Below are positions 1-6,291 of a stretch of 8,444 nucleotides of DNA, piece after piece. Source of the DNA: JAUSKF01 sp964355005 (GTDB lineage Bacteria; Patescibacteriota; Minisyncoccia; UBA6257; WO2-44-18); assembly GCA_964355005.1 (NCBI GenBank), contig CAYHBX010000037.1:1-8444 (forward strand), given 5' to 3'. The number at the start of each line of letters is the position of its first letter. Position 1 is the stretch's first letter. The notes below the pieces were generated by a model that had not been told where the DNA came from, made no database searches, and was given only the letters and a program-made list of their open reading frames with translations. The translations under genes were made by a program, and so were the position numbers.

Positions 1-360
1 ATCAACAGTATTATTGAAAGTACGGGCGCTTTGACGATTGACATTGAACAGACCGGCCGGGTATTAATTGCCGGTCCGAATAAAGAAAAGACGCAGGCGG
101 CTTTAGAAGCTGTGCAGGCAATGGTGAAAGAGTACTTGGTCGGAGAGATCGTTGAGGGTCCGATCGTGAGAATTTTGGAGTTTGGCGCGATCGTGGAATT
201 CGGGCCCGACCAGGACGGCATGATTCATGTTTCTGAATTGAAAGATGGATTTGTGAAGAAAGTTGAAGATGTTGTTAAGCTCGGCCAAGTTGTTAAAGCT
301 AAGATCATTAAGTCTGACATGGGTAAGATCGGCCTTTCGCTGAAGGGCGTGCCGCAGTAG
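1..360 (+). CDS. pnp: Polynucleotide phosphorylase, C-terminal part (KH end and S1 domain)
   Basis: This is the last 119 residues of PNPase, the phosphorolytic 3'-5' exoribonuclease of mRNA turnover. The reading frame is open from the first base, so the gene begins upstream of the window and both RNase PH-like catalytic domains are missing here. Residues 1 to about 42 are the second half of a KH domain, with the typical run of an STGA turn, a DIE strand and a GxVxIxGP-like strand. Residues about 47 to 117 form an S1 RNA-binding domain with the hallmark FGAIVEF and DGMIHVSEL segments. The protein ends almost directly after S1 and lacks the long acidic tail seen in some bacteria. The family assignment is secure from the KH-S1 order and motifs. 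A hairpin-forming sequence overlaps the stop codon. Confidence 0.95.
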   Translation: MNSIIESTGALTIDIEQTGRVLIAGPNKEKTQAALEAVQAMVKEYLVGEIVEGPIVRILEFGAIVEFGPDQDGMIHVSELKDGFVKKVEDVVKLGQVVKAKIIKSDMGKIGLSLKGVPQ

Positions 361-390
361 CCCTTCAGCCGAGGTGACTGGCAGGGCTAC
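339..390 (+). other. Overlapping inverted repeats at the pnp stop codon (alternative RNA hairpins)
   Basis: GCTGAAGGGC at 339-348 is the exact reverse complement of GCCCTTCAGC at 360-369, giving a 10-bp stem with an 11-base loop that spans the pnp stop codon. A second pair, GTAGCCC at 357-363 and GGGCTAC at 384-390, gives a 7-bp stem whose left arm shares bases with the right arm of the first. The two folds therefore exclude each other. Neither is followed directly by a T-run; the nearest is at 422-428. The structure could protect the pnp 3' end or act as a poor or factor-assisted terminator. It is not a canonical intrinsic terminator. Confidence 0.55.
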
Positions 391-432
391 ATTGGGGATA
401 ATTGATCGTAGACCGGGATGGTTTTTTTTAGT

Positions 433-438
433 TATCAT
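433..438 (+). promoter_or_regulatory. -10 element of the exported-protein gene, placed for leaderless transcription
   Basis: TATCAT at 433-438 lies 6 bases before the ATG at 445, so transcription would start at or next to the start codon. No convincing -35 box is seen, and no Shine-Dalgarno lies before the ATG. The 10-mer GTTATCATAT around it recurs in the same position in front of the gene at 2777. Confidence 0.55.
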
Positions 439-444
439 ATTGGC

Positions 445-969
445 ATGAAGAAACACAAAAATAAATTATTGGTTTTAGGGGTGACCGTACTAGTTTTAGT
501 GGTTACGCTTGTTCTTTTCAATCAAGGGAGCGTTTTGGGAAAGCAGCCGGCACAGCCGAATAATGTATCCGTGAAGAGCGTCAAGATTTCTGTTGGCTAT
601 CAAGATTTTCAAGGCGCGCCGATCTCCGGGAGTAATCGTGTTCTGAGCGTTTTTACGGCTCCAATTGGTTCAGAGATATTATCGGTTCAAGCATTTGTGT
701 CAGAGTTGTTTAGCCCATTAGACTCTGACAGTTTTATTGCCGCAAGGCCGATTTCTCCGACCAGTGGAAATTACTGCTCGGGCATAAGTCCAGGGGATGC
801 CTACGTAACCAATCACCCCGATGCACTTAACAAACCTAGAGTAGTATTGCTTGATGTTTTTTGTGATCCCGCGGATCAAACATCAATTGCGTTTGAGGGT
901 CCACAGTCATTTCTCGACAACGCTACGCAGGGTAAATTAGAGATATATCTGTCCTATTTTCAACACTAG
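445..969 (+). CDS. Small exported or membrane-anchored protein of unknown function
   Basis: 174 residues; I do not recognise a family. The N-terminus is lysine-rich (MKKHKNK) and is followed by one hydrophobic helix at about residues 8-26, as expected for a signal peptide or N-terminal anchor with the rest outside the cytoplasm. No clear lipobox or AxA cleavage site is visible. The exported part (about 33-174) looks beta-rich and has only two cysteines, C111 and C140, which could form a disulfide. The start at 445 is preferred to an in-frame ATG at 418, because 418 would put the -10 element inside the gene and add a non-signal-like extension before the KKHKNK stretch. The gene converges with the glycosyltransferase on the other strand, the two stop codons overlapping in one CTAG. 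The function is unknown; it may be a cell-surface protein. Confidence 0.75.
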   Translation: MKKHKNKLLVLGVTVLVLVVTLVLFNQGSVLGKQPAQPNNVSVKSVKISVGYQDFQGAPISGSNRVLSVFTAPIGSEILSVQAFVSELFSPLDSDSFIAARPISPTSGNYCSGISPGDAYVTNHPDALNKPRVVLLDVFCDPADQTSIAFEGPQSFLDNATQGKLEIYLSYFQH

Positions 970-2729
970 TTCAGCAATTCCCCTGACGCCCTATACAAAA
1001 ATATAGAAGTTCCTATTCTGGCATCAGGAATATTGGGATCTGTGACGTATTTGCCGTAAGTCGCTTCGGTTAGGTTTTTGCCGTCGATCGTTGATTTGGT
1101 GGTCGCGGAAATGGCTAACCAGGTTGTTTTTTCCGGTAGCGGTCCATGGATGTTCCAATACTCCGTCTTCTCACCCAAATAATCTTTGAGATATAATTTT
1201 GGATTTCCGCCACCGAAGTAATTAACCGCCACCTTTTCTTCCGCCCCCAATTTTTCTATCCAAGACCTCAATCTTTTGAGATCCTGCCCCCAGTCATAAT
1301 TTGAATCTACGGCGATTTTGTAACCCAGCATAGTTCCGTTGCCCAAGAAATTGAAATAGGAAATAAAAAACGGGTAGGCATTAAGCGCCGATCCGATCTG
1401 TAGCGCGGCCAATAGTGATAGAGCGGGAATCTTGAGTTTTCCTAATTTGGGACGCCATTGTTTTATCAGAAAAATGGCCACTATGTAGATTAGCGGAAGA
1501 GTGGGGATGAGGTGGCGGATCCCCACGTTTAAATTGCCGTACATACTCATTCCCCAGTACAAGACTATGAAGATTAGCATTGCGGCAATGGCAAAATTAT
1601 TTTTTGTTGCTAAGAGTGGGGTGCTTACAATCTTGCGCAGGCCGTTTTTGGCGGTTTTTAAGAATGACAGCGCAAGGATAATGGCGGCGCCGATGGACAG
1701 CGTTATGGCCGGGATCGGTTCCTTGAGCGCGTATATAATCGGGAAGTAATACCAACGGCCACCGGAATAGACATTTCCCAAAAAGTAAGTTTCAAATCCG
1801 GAAGAAACGATGCTTCGGACGAGTAGCGCTTCGGAGGTATAAATGACGATCGGCTGGGTGATCCGATAATGAGACAAGAACCCAAGCCCATTTTTTATTA
1901 GGGCGTTTTGGTGATTTCTATAAACAAACTCTGTCGCTTTGATTTGATCCGAAGTTGAGTAGTTGAGAATGCTCATGAAATAAACTAGGTATACCAATAG
2001 GTAGGCAATCCCAAAGATTATCCCGAGTTTCAAAAGATGTCGCAGCCAGTTTTTTCGATCATTTAGGTAAACATAAATTCCGGTTATGAGCACTAAATAT
2101 GGCAATAGTAATAAATTGGAAATTTTAGAAATTTCCGCGACTCCCAAAGCCAAACCAGAAAATATCAAATTCTTGGTGTTTGGGTTTTTTAGGTAGTGAG
2201 TGTAGGCAATTACTGTTATCAAAACTCCCAATGCTCCAGGAACATCGTTGGTTACATAGTGGCCGTGGGCTAAAATGGTTGGCGAGAACGCTAATAGTAG
2301 TAAGGCGAGCAGGGCCCACCCCGCCCCTATAATTTTTTTCGACCACCAATAGGCACCCGACAGCAGAACGATGGTTACAATGATCGGGGCCATTCTGGCT
2401 AGGGTCAGCATTATCTCTGGATCGTTGCCTAGTTTGTAGAAGAAGTGCCCCCCCACAAGCCACATATTTGGTAGGGCGCTCCAGATAGTCGGGTGACGTG
2501 AGAAGTTCGGTTGTATGGTTAGCAACGGTATCGCCGATAGGGTTTTGATCAGGGGAGTTTCCCACCAAAGTCGGCCGTCTTGGAATTTTACAATTGAATA
2601 TCCCCCGGCGATTCTACCTGCTTCATCGTATGTTGCCGACTCTTGTTGGGCAGAGCCAAACATTAATAAGCCGCTGGCTAAAATGATGATTGCTGCTATT
2701 GAATTGTAGATATTTAAATGCTTGGCCAC
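966..2729 (-). CDS. GT-C membrane glycosyltransferase, family 39/PMT-like
   Basis: 587 residues, a multi-pass membrane protein with roughly a dozen hydrophobic helices. It belongs to the PMT/ArnT-like GT-C superfamily, which transfers a sugar from a polyprenyl-phosphate donor to protein or lipid on the outer face of the membrane. Family marks in order: YDE at 34-36 in the first outer loop (the Asp is the expected catalytic base), a TPLIKTLSAIPLL segment at 58-70, AHGHYVTND at 154-162, a GGRWYYFP loop at 323-330, NVGIRHLIPTLPL at 401-413, and DSNYDWGQDLKRL at 475-487. A soluble C-terminal part follows to residue 587. The start is GTG; no better in-frame start lies nearby and it sits just downstream of a TATAAT. 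The gene is divergent from another GT-C-type protein and converges with an exported protein. Substrate and sugar cannot be read from the sequence. Confidence 0.85.
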   Translation of the reverse strand: MAKHLNIYNSIAAIIILASGLLMFGSAQQESATYDEAGRIAGGYSIVKFQDGRLWWETPLIKTLSAIPLLTIQPNFSRHPTIWSALPNMWLVGGHFFYKLGNDPEIMLTLARMAPIIVTIVLLSGAYWWSKKIIGAGWALLALLLLAFSPTILAHGHYVTNDVPGALGVLITVIAYTHYLKNPNTKNLIFSGLALGVAEISKISNLLLLPYLVLITGIYVYLNDRKNWLRHLLKLGIIFGIAYLLVYLVYFMSILNYSTSDQIKATEFVYRNHQNALIKNGLGFLSHYRITQPIVIYTSEALLVRSIVSSGFETYFLGNVYSGGRWYYFPIIYALKEPIPAITLSIGAAIILALSFLKTAKNGLRKIVSTPLLATKNNFAIAAMLIFIVLYWGMSMYGNLNVGIRHLIPTLPLIYIVAIFLIKQWRPKLGKLKIPALSLLAALQIGSALNAYPFFISYFNFLGNGTMLGYKIAVDSNYDWGQDLKRLRSWIEKLGAEEKVAVNYFGGGNPKLYLKDYLGEKTEYWNIHGPLPEKTTWLAISATTKSTIDGKNLTEATYGKYVTDPNIPDARIGTSIFLYRASGELLN

Positions 2730-2740
2730 AGATACCCTTC

Positions 2741-2769
2741 ATTATATATGAGAAATTTTCTGTTATCAT
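2741..2769 (-). promoter_or_regulatory. Promoter of the minus-strand glycosyltransferase gene
   Basis: On the minus strand TATAAT (2741-2746) is a perfect -10 box. Seventeen bases upstream lies ATGATA (2764-2769), a 4-of-6 match to the -35 consensus. Transcription would start near 2734, leaving a leader of only about 5 bases before the GTG. GAAGGG at 2735-2740 resembles a Shine-Dalgarno but would lie mostly or wholly upstream of that start site. The -35 box is the same DNA as the -10 box of the divergent gene. Confidence 0.6.
2761..2769 (+). promoter_or_regulatory. Extended -10 promoter of the TMTC-like gene, leaderless placement
   Basis: TGTTATCAT fits the extended -10 form TGnTATnAT, with the hexamer at 2764-2769. 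Seven bases separate it from the ATG at 2777, and there is no Shine-Dalgarno sequence. The hexamer overlaps the likely -35 box of the divergent glycosyltransferase gene, so the two promoters probably compete for polymerase. Confidence 0.6.
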
Positions 2770-2776
2770 ATCTTTG

Positions 2777-4225
2777 ATGGCCAAATATAAAAGGTGGTTT
2801 CCGATGTTCGTCATCCTCTTCATGGCTTTTGTCGCCTATTTTGGTGTTTGGAATTCCGGTTTCGTTTTTGATGATTTTAACCATTTGGTTGAAAATATTC
2901 ATATTCATTCCTTGACGCCATTCAGTAAATTTTTTCTTGAGCCGGGTGTATTTGTCGGCGATTTAGAGCACCCGCAAAATTGGCGTCCTGCCGCGTCGCT
3001 GGCGGGGGCAGTTAGCTGGGCGGTTTTTGGAGAAAATCCGGCCGGTTATCATATTGTTAATTTACTCCTGCATCTACTGAATATTGGGTTGGTCTATCTA
3101 CTAGCTAAAAATCTTTTTGCGGGCCGCCGTTTGGCCTGGTTGTCGGCGTTACTTTTCAGCGTCCATCCGGTTCTAACCGAGTCGGTGACTTGGATCGCAT
3201 CCCAAAACAATCTTCTTTGGACCGCATTTTTTTTGACGGCGTGCCTGTTGGTACAGAGGAAAAAATTTTGGTGGGCGGCCGGGGTGTTTGCGCTGGCCCT
3301 GCTTACCAAAGAAACGGCCCTCGCGGGGTTGCCGATACTGCCCTTGCTGCTTTGGTGGCAAAAAGATTCTTCGGTAAAAATCAATCGCCCATTTCTTGTC
3401 TATGTCGTTTTAGCAATGGCTTATCTTATGGGGAGGTCTTTGATATTAGGGAATCCACCAGGGGAAGACTGGGGTTCATTTTTGATTGTGCCGGCTGTTT
3501 TTTGGAGATATGTAAGTCTGGTTTTTTGGCCGGCCGATTTGATCGTAAATTATAATCCCGCCAGTAATTTCCCGAGTCCGATAACCTTATTTGATGGTCG
3601 TGTGATCGGCGGGTTGTTAGCCGGAGTCGGGATCGTCTGGTCGCTTGTTATTTTCTGGAAGAAAAATTGGCGGGCAGAATTTTTCGGCTCGCTTTGGTTT
3701 TTGGTTTTGTTGTTGCCGGTTTTGCAGATCATTCCTTTCGTGGATTTGATCGGGGAGCGGGCGTTGTACGCGCCGCTGATCGGCTTGGCGTTGGTCGTTG
3801 TCAGCTTAGTTAATCGCTTGAATCCGAAACTTTTCTGGCTGGCGGCACTAGTGGTGCCGCTGTTTGTTTATTTAACAATCGTGAGAAATCAGGACTGGCG
3901 GAGCGAACGGACGATCTGGGGGGCGGCTTTGCGGGTGGATCCGGAGAACGCGCGGGCCTATGCCAACCTGACCTACTACTATCTGAATACCGAGATTGAC
4001 CCACAAAAAGCTCTGGAGCTGGCGGAAAAGTTTTTGAAAATTAGGCCGGAATATCGTACCGTTTGGATTAATTTGGCCACCGCTAATTCTTTATTGGGGA
4101 ATTACCAATTTGCCGAGACGGAGTTGATGAAAATTCTTGTTAAATATTCTGGCGATGCCGCCGTTATTAGGAACTTGGAACGCAACCGTCAGCGGTGGCA
4201 GGGTGCTGTTTATCCACAACCTTGA
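2777..4225 (+). CDS. TMTC-like GT-C membrane protein with C-terminal TPR repeats
   Basis: 482 residues. The membrane part (about 1-375, some 9-11 hydrophobic helices) has the marks of the TMTC/DUF1736-type branch of GT-C proteins: FDD at 31-33 in the first outer loop, NWRP at 68-71, HIVNLLLH at 92-99, HPVLTESVTWI at 130-140, LLTKET at 175-180, WPADLIVNYNP at 251-261, and ERALYAP at 327-333 in place of the usual ERYLYLP. The C-terminus (about 388-475) holds two TPR units and part of a third, fewer than in many relatives. The family is associated with protein O-mannosylation in animals, with bacterial members largely untested; a protein-glycosylation role is inference. The start at 2777 is chosen over an upstream in-frame codon at 2690 because the promoter lies between them and MAKYKRW leads directly into the first helix. 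Confidence 0.82.
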   Translation: MAKYKRWFPMFVILFMAFVAYFGVWNSGFVFDDFNHLVENIHIHSLTPFSKFFLEPGVFVGDLEHPQNWRPAASLAGAVSWAVFGENPAGYHIVNLLLHLLNIGLVYLLAKNLFAGRRLAWLSALLFSVHPVLTESVTWIASQNNLLWTAFFLTACLLVQRKKFWWAAGVFALALLTKETALAGLPILPLLLWWQKDSSVKINRPFLVYVVLAMAYLMGRSLILGNPPGEDWGSFLIVPAVFWRYVSLVFWPADLIVNYNPASNFPSPITLFDGRVIGGLLAGVGIVWSLVIFWKKNWRAEFFGSLWFLVLLLPVLQIIPFVDLIGERALYAPLIGLALVVVSLVNRLNPKLFWLAALVVPLFVYLTIVRNQDWRSERTIWGAALRVDPENARAYANLTYYYLNTEIDPQKALELAEKFLKIRPEYRTVWINLATANSLLGNYQFAETELMKILVKYSGDAAVIRNLERNRQRWQGAVYPQP

Positions 4226-4237
4226 GAATTCATGGTG

Positions 4238-4246
4238 TGATACCAT
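4238..4246 (+). promoter_or_regulatory. Weak extended -10 promoter of the proline-rich membrane protein gene
   Basis: TGATACCAT at 4238-4246 is an extended -10 form (TG, one base, then TACCAT, 4 of 6 to consensus), 8 bases before the ATG at 4255. An alternative hexamer, CATACT at 4244-4249, ends 5 bases before the ATG. No Shine-Dalgarno is present. The gap to the upstream gene is only 29 bases, so read-through from that gene is also likely. Confidence 0.4.
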
Positions 4247-4254
4247 ACTTATAT

Positions 4255-5214
4255 ATGGACGAACTAAAATTTCCGTTTGAATTACCAACAGGTGATGAAG
4301 GCGCGGCTAAAAATCCGCCCCTAGTGCCACCGATGTCGAGACCGGCTCCCATTCCGCCACCGATCCCGCCTAAGGTGCCGAGTGCTTTGGAGCCAAAAGT
4401 TTCAGCGGGCCTGCCCGGCCAGGGAGCGCCGGATTTTTTCGCGCCCGGTACTTTTGAGCCGTCGCCAGTTCCACCCGGAGTGAGCACTAACAGCAAGGTT
4501 GTTAAGAATATCGTAATGATAGTGGTGGCGCTTGTTTTTGTCGGCGGCATCGGCGCCCTTTCTTATTTCGTGGTGTTCCCGCTGCTGTTCCCGCCGCAAT
4601 CGGCTAAAGCCCCGCAAGTAGTGGCGACGCCGGTAACTCATAAGAGCTATCTGGTCCTGCCGGTAGCCGCCGAAGCCCAGTTGAATTTGCCGGATCATAA
4701 ATATTTGACCATTGCCTCGGCTATGCAGAACGAGTCGTTTAACCAACTGGCCGCCGGGCAATATAAAGAAGTGAAAGTTTTTGAGAATAATCAGCAGGTA
4801 GCCTTTCCGGATTTTATGGCTGCTATTTCGCCGGTTACTTCGGCGTTGAGCAATGGCGGATATTTTGAAAAAGATTTTACCGCGCTTCTATATTATGATG
4901 CCAGCGGAGTCTGGCCGGTTTATGTCGCTAAAATGAAAGCCGGGACGATTGGCTCCGATCTGGTTGCCAGCTTCAAATCTTTGGAGGGTGTGTTGGATGT
5001 AGCTAACTTCTACCTGGCCCCTCCGGGATCGTTCAGCGGATTTAAGGATGGCAAAGTGGATGGCCAGACGACTCGTTACGCTGTCGGCACTCAAGCCGGA
5101 GCGGCTTTCAACTACGGAGCGCTTGGTGAGTATTTCGTCATCTCTACTAACTACAACGGCTTAAAGAATTTGATGCCCTTAATCGGCTTGGCGCAACCCT
5201 CTTCTGATCGTTAA
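4255..5214 (+). CDS. Proline-rich single-pass membrane protein of unknown function
   Basis: 319 residues, no named family recognised. Residues 1-80 are a disordered, proline-rich segment with PPxxPP-type runs (for example PAPIPPPIPP at 30-39). A single membrane helix spans about 85-112. Lysines just before it (K81, K84) suggest the proline-rich tail is cytoplasmic and the remaining ~205 residues are outside. The outer domain (about 128-310) mixes alpha and beta and has no cysteine; its end, with AAFNYGALGEYFVISTN at 283-299 followed by a GLKNLM helix, looks like a compact fold. Such a layout suits a surface or pilus-associated component of a small-genome bacterium, but that is a guess. The start at 4255 is used rather than in-frame 4195, which would overlap the upstream gene and precede the promoter. 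Confidence 0.78.
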   Translation: MDELKFPFELPTGDEGAAKNPPLVPPMSRPAPIPPPIPPKVPSALEPKVSAGLPGQGAPDFFAPGTFEPSPVPPGVSTNSKVVKNIVMIVVALVFVGGIGALSYFVVFPLLFPPQSAKAPQVVATPVTHKSYLVLPVAAEAQLNLPDHKYLTIASAMQNESFNQLAAGQYKEVKVFENNQQVAFPDFMAAISPVTSALSNGGYFEKDFTALLYYDASGVWPVYVAKMKAGTIGSDLVASFKSLEGVLDVANFYLAPPGSFSGFKDGKVDGQTTRYAVGTQAGAAFNYGALGEYFVISTNYNGLKNLMPLIGLAQPSSDR

Positions 5215-5238
5215 ACTATTCCCTAATTACTTTTTTCT

Positions 5239-5247
5239 TGTTATATT
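5239..5247 (+). promoter_or_regulatory. Extended -10 promoter of the DksA-like gene, leaderless placement
   Basis: TGTTATATT at 5239-5247 is an extended -10 (TG, one base, TATATT). The hexamer ends 6 bases before the ATG at 5254 and only T and C bases lie between, so there is no ribosome-binding site. No strong -35 is seen; TTCCCT at 5219-5224 has 17-base spacing but is a poor match. Confidence 0.6.
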
Positions 5248-5253
5248 TTTTCT

Positions 5254-5586
5254 ATGGCAGAAAACAACTTACAGGAATTAAAAAATCAATTATTAAAAGC
5301 TAAGGACGACGTCGAAAAAGAACTCAAGGGATTGGGCGAGGTTGTTGATTTTGGTAGTGACGCGGAAGGCGAGGTAGCCGAAGAGGAAGCGGATGAAGCG
5401 GAAGAATTCAGTCAAAATGCCGGCATTACCGCTACGTTGAAAGTTCGCTTAGTGGATATTCAGAAAGCTTTGGAAAAAATGGAACGCGGCGAATATGGGA
5501 AATGTGAAGAATGCGGAATGGATATTGAGCCGGAAGTTCTGAACGCTGCCCCGGAATCCAGATTGTGCAAAACTCATAAAAAATAA
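5254..5586 (+). CDS. TraR/DksA-family zinc-finger protein
   Basis: 110 residues, a short member of the TraR/DksA family, whose members bind RNA polymerase through its secondary channel and modulate initiation. Residues 1-30 and about 55-80 form the two helices of a coiled coil. Between them lies a very acidic stretch (about 32-52, including EEEADEAEE). The zinc site is C84-x2-C87-x17-C105-x2-H108: spacing is that of the family, but the fourth ligand is His rather than the usual Cys. A GEYGKCEECG motif precedes the finger, as in relatives. It is shorter than E. coli DksA (151 residues), and the Asp-x-x-Asp-x-Ala tip is not clearly recognisable, so action on polymerase is likely but unproven. 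It appears to be a single-gene unit with its own promoter and terminator. Confidence 0.88.
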   Translation: MAENNLQELKNQLLKAKDDVEKELKGLGEVVDFGSDAEGEVAEEEADEAEEFSQNAGITATLKVRLVDIQKALEKMERGEYGKCEECGMDIEPEVLNAAPESRLCKTHKK

Positions 5587-5614
5587 AAAATTCCCGCCGA
5601 GAGGCGGGGATTTT
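5587..5614. terminator. Bidirectional intrinsic terminator between convergent genes
   Basis: CCCGCC (5593-5598) pairs with GGCGGG (5603-5608) around a GAGA tetraloop of the GNRA type. The stem extends by a T-G pair and then by A/T pairs, with an A-run at 5587-5590 and a T-run at 5611-5614, so each strand reads as a GC stem followed by Ts. It sits exactly between the DksA-like gene, ending at 5586, and the serine protease gene, ending at 5617 on the other strand, and can serve both. Confidence 0.9.
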
Positions 5615-5616
5615 GT

Positions 5617-6264
5617 TTAGATATAGGGGGTAGAACATTCTTCGATTTTTTGGAGTAAATTGCCGCGTGGACAGGTGGCGTAGAGGAATGATCTTCCGCA
5701 ATGAGTGTAGATGCCTACGAGCTTATTGTCTTGATCAAGAACCGGCGATCCCGACATTCCTTCATGGGATTCGGGGTCGTTTGTGTCTTGAGTGATTTCC
5801 CAGCCCCAATTTTCCGAGGCCCCGGTGATTTTTCCGGTTATGCGCTTCAACTTGAACGCTTCCTTAGAATCTTCATGTGACCGGACATATCCGCGAATCG
5901 CCACTTTTTCATCGGCCGTTACTCCGATTTTCCATTGCAATCTTGGCGCGTCCCGAAGGGCTTCCGGGCTGGTTGCCAAGAGAGCCAGATCATTTTCGGG
6001 GTCCGCATAGACTAAATCGGCCAGAAACCACGTTCCTTGGTAGCGAAACATAAATTGCGTGCATTTTTCGATGGCGTGTCTGGCCGTCAAAAGCAGTCCC
6101 TTGTCGGGATTGATGATGGTCGCGGTGGCGCTGGCAGTCGTTTGGATTTCATCGCCACAGAGCAGGGGAACGGAAACATTCGGCGCGGGAGGATCATATT
6201 TTTTTGGTTCGCTCGGCGGATTTTGGCGCCCCAGCAGTTTTCGAAGAAAATTTCTAAACCACAT
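5617..6264 (-). CDS. Trypsin-fold serine protease (S1-like), no signal peptide
   Basis: 215 residues. The chymotrypsin-like catalytic triad is visible: H63 in LLTARHA, D92 in ENDLALL, and S171 in the GMSGSP motif (169-174). The spacing suits a single-domain Do/HtrA-type or glutamyl-endopeptidase-like protease; no PDZ domain follows. The N-terminus (MWFRNFLRKLLGR) is an amphipathic helix with alternating aromatic and basic residues rather than a signal peptide, followed by a proline-rich linker (15-33). The protein may sit on the inner membrane face or be cytosolic, although five cysteines (C36, C68, C189, C198, C210) would suit an oxidising compartment. It is the only gene here with a clear Shine-Dalgarno and a -35/-10 pair. 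It ends against a shared terminator and is divergent from comM. The substrate is unknown. Confidence 0.85.
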   Translation of the reverse strand: MWFRNFLRKLLGRQNPPSEPKKYDPPAPNVSVPLLCGDEIQTTASATATIINPDKGLLLTARHAIEKCTQFMFRYQGTWFLADLVYADPENDLALLATSPEALRDAPRLQWKIGVTADEKVAIRGYVRSHEDSKEAFKLKRITGKITGASENWGWEITQDTNDPESHEGMSGSPVLDQDNKLVGIYTHCGRSFLYATCPRGNLLQKIEECSTPYI

Positions 6265-6270
6265 TCTCGT

Positions 6271-6276
6271 CTCCTT
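6271..6276 (-). promoter_or_regulatory. Shine-Dalgarno of the serine protease gene
   Basis: AAGGAG on the minus strand, 6 bases before the ATG at 6264. It fixes the start codon and is the only strong ribosome-binding site before a gene start in the window. Confidence 0.88.
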
Positions 6277-6291
6277 AAATGAGCCGTTGTT

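Noticed and set aside
418..444. In-frame ATG at 418 as the start of the exported-protein gene
   Set aside because: It would place the TATCAT box inside the coding region and put nine extra residues ahead of the lysine-rich signal start; no ribosome-binding site supports it.
2690..2776. Upstream in-frame start at 2690 for the TMTC-like gene
   Set aside because: It would overlap the divergent glycosyltransferase and run through both promoters; the extra 29 residues are unlike the family.
3045..3054. Third copy of the promoter-like 10-mer GTTATCATAT
   Set aside because: It lies inside the TMTC-like gene encoding conserved residues (GYHIV), so it is best explained as coding sequence.
4210..4218. 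A replication origin suggested by the perfect DnaA box
   Set aside because: Only one box is present, with no cluster, AT-rich unwinding region or dnaA/dnaN neighbours.
4232..4246. Small palindrome ATGGT-n5-ACCAT overlapping the -10 region of the proline-rich protein gene
   Set aside because: Five-base arms are short enough to arise by chance and no second copy exists; it was not called as an operator.
4195..4254. In-frame start at 4195 for the proline-rich protein
   Set aside because: It lies inside the TMTC-like gene and upstream of the likely promoter; the added residues show no pattern.
4230..4550. 106-codon minus-strand frame rich in Gly and Pro
   Set aside because: It is the mirror of the proline-rich coding segment on the other strand, with no promoter or ribosome-binding site.
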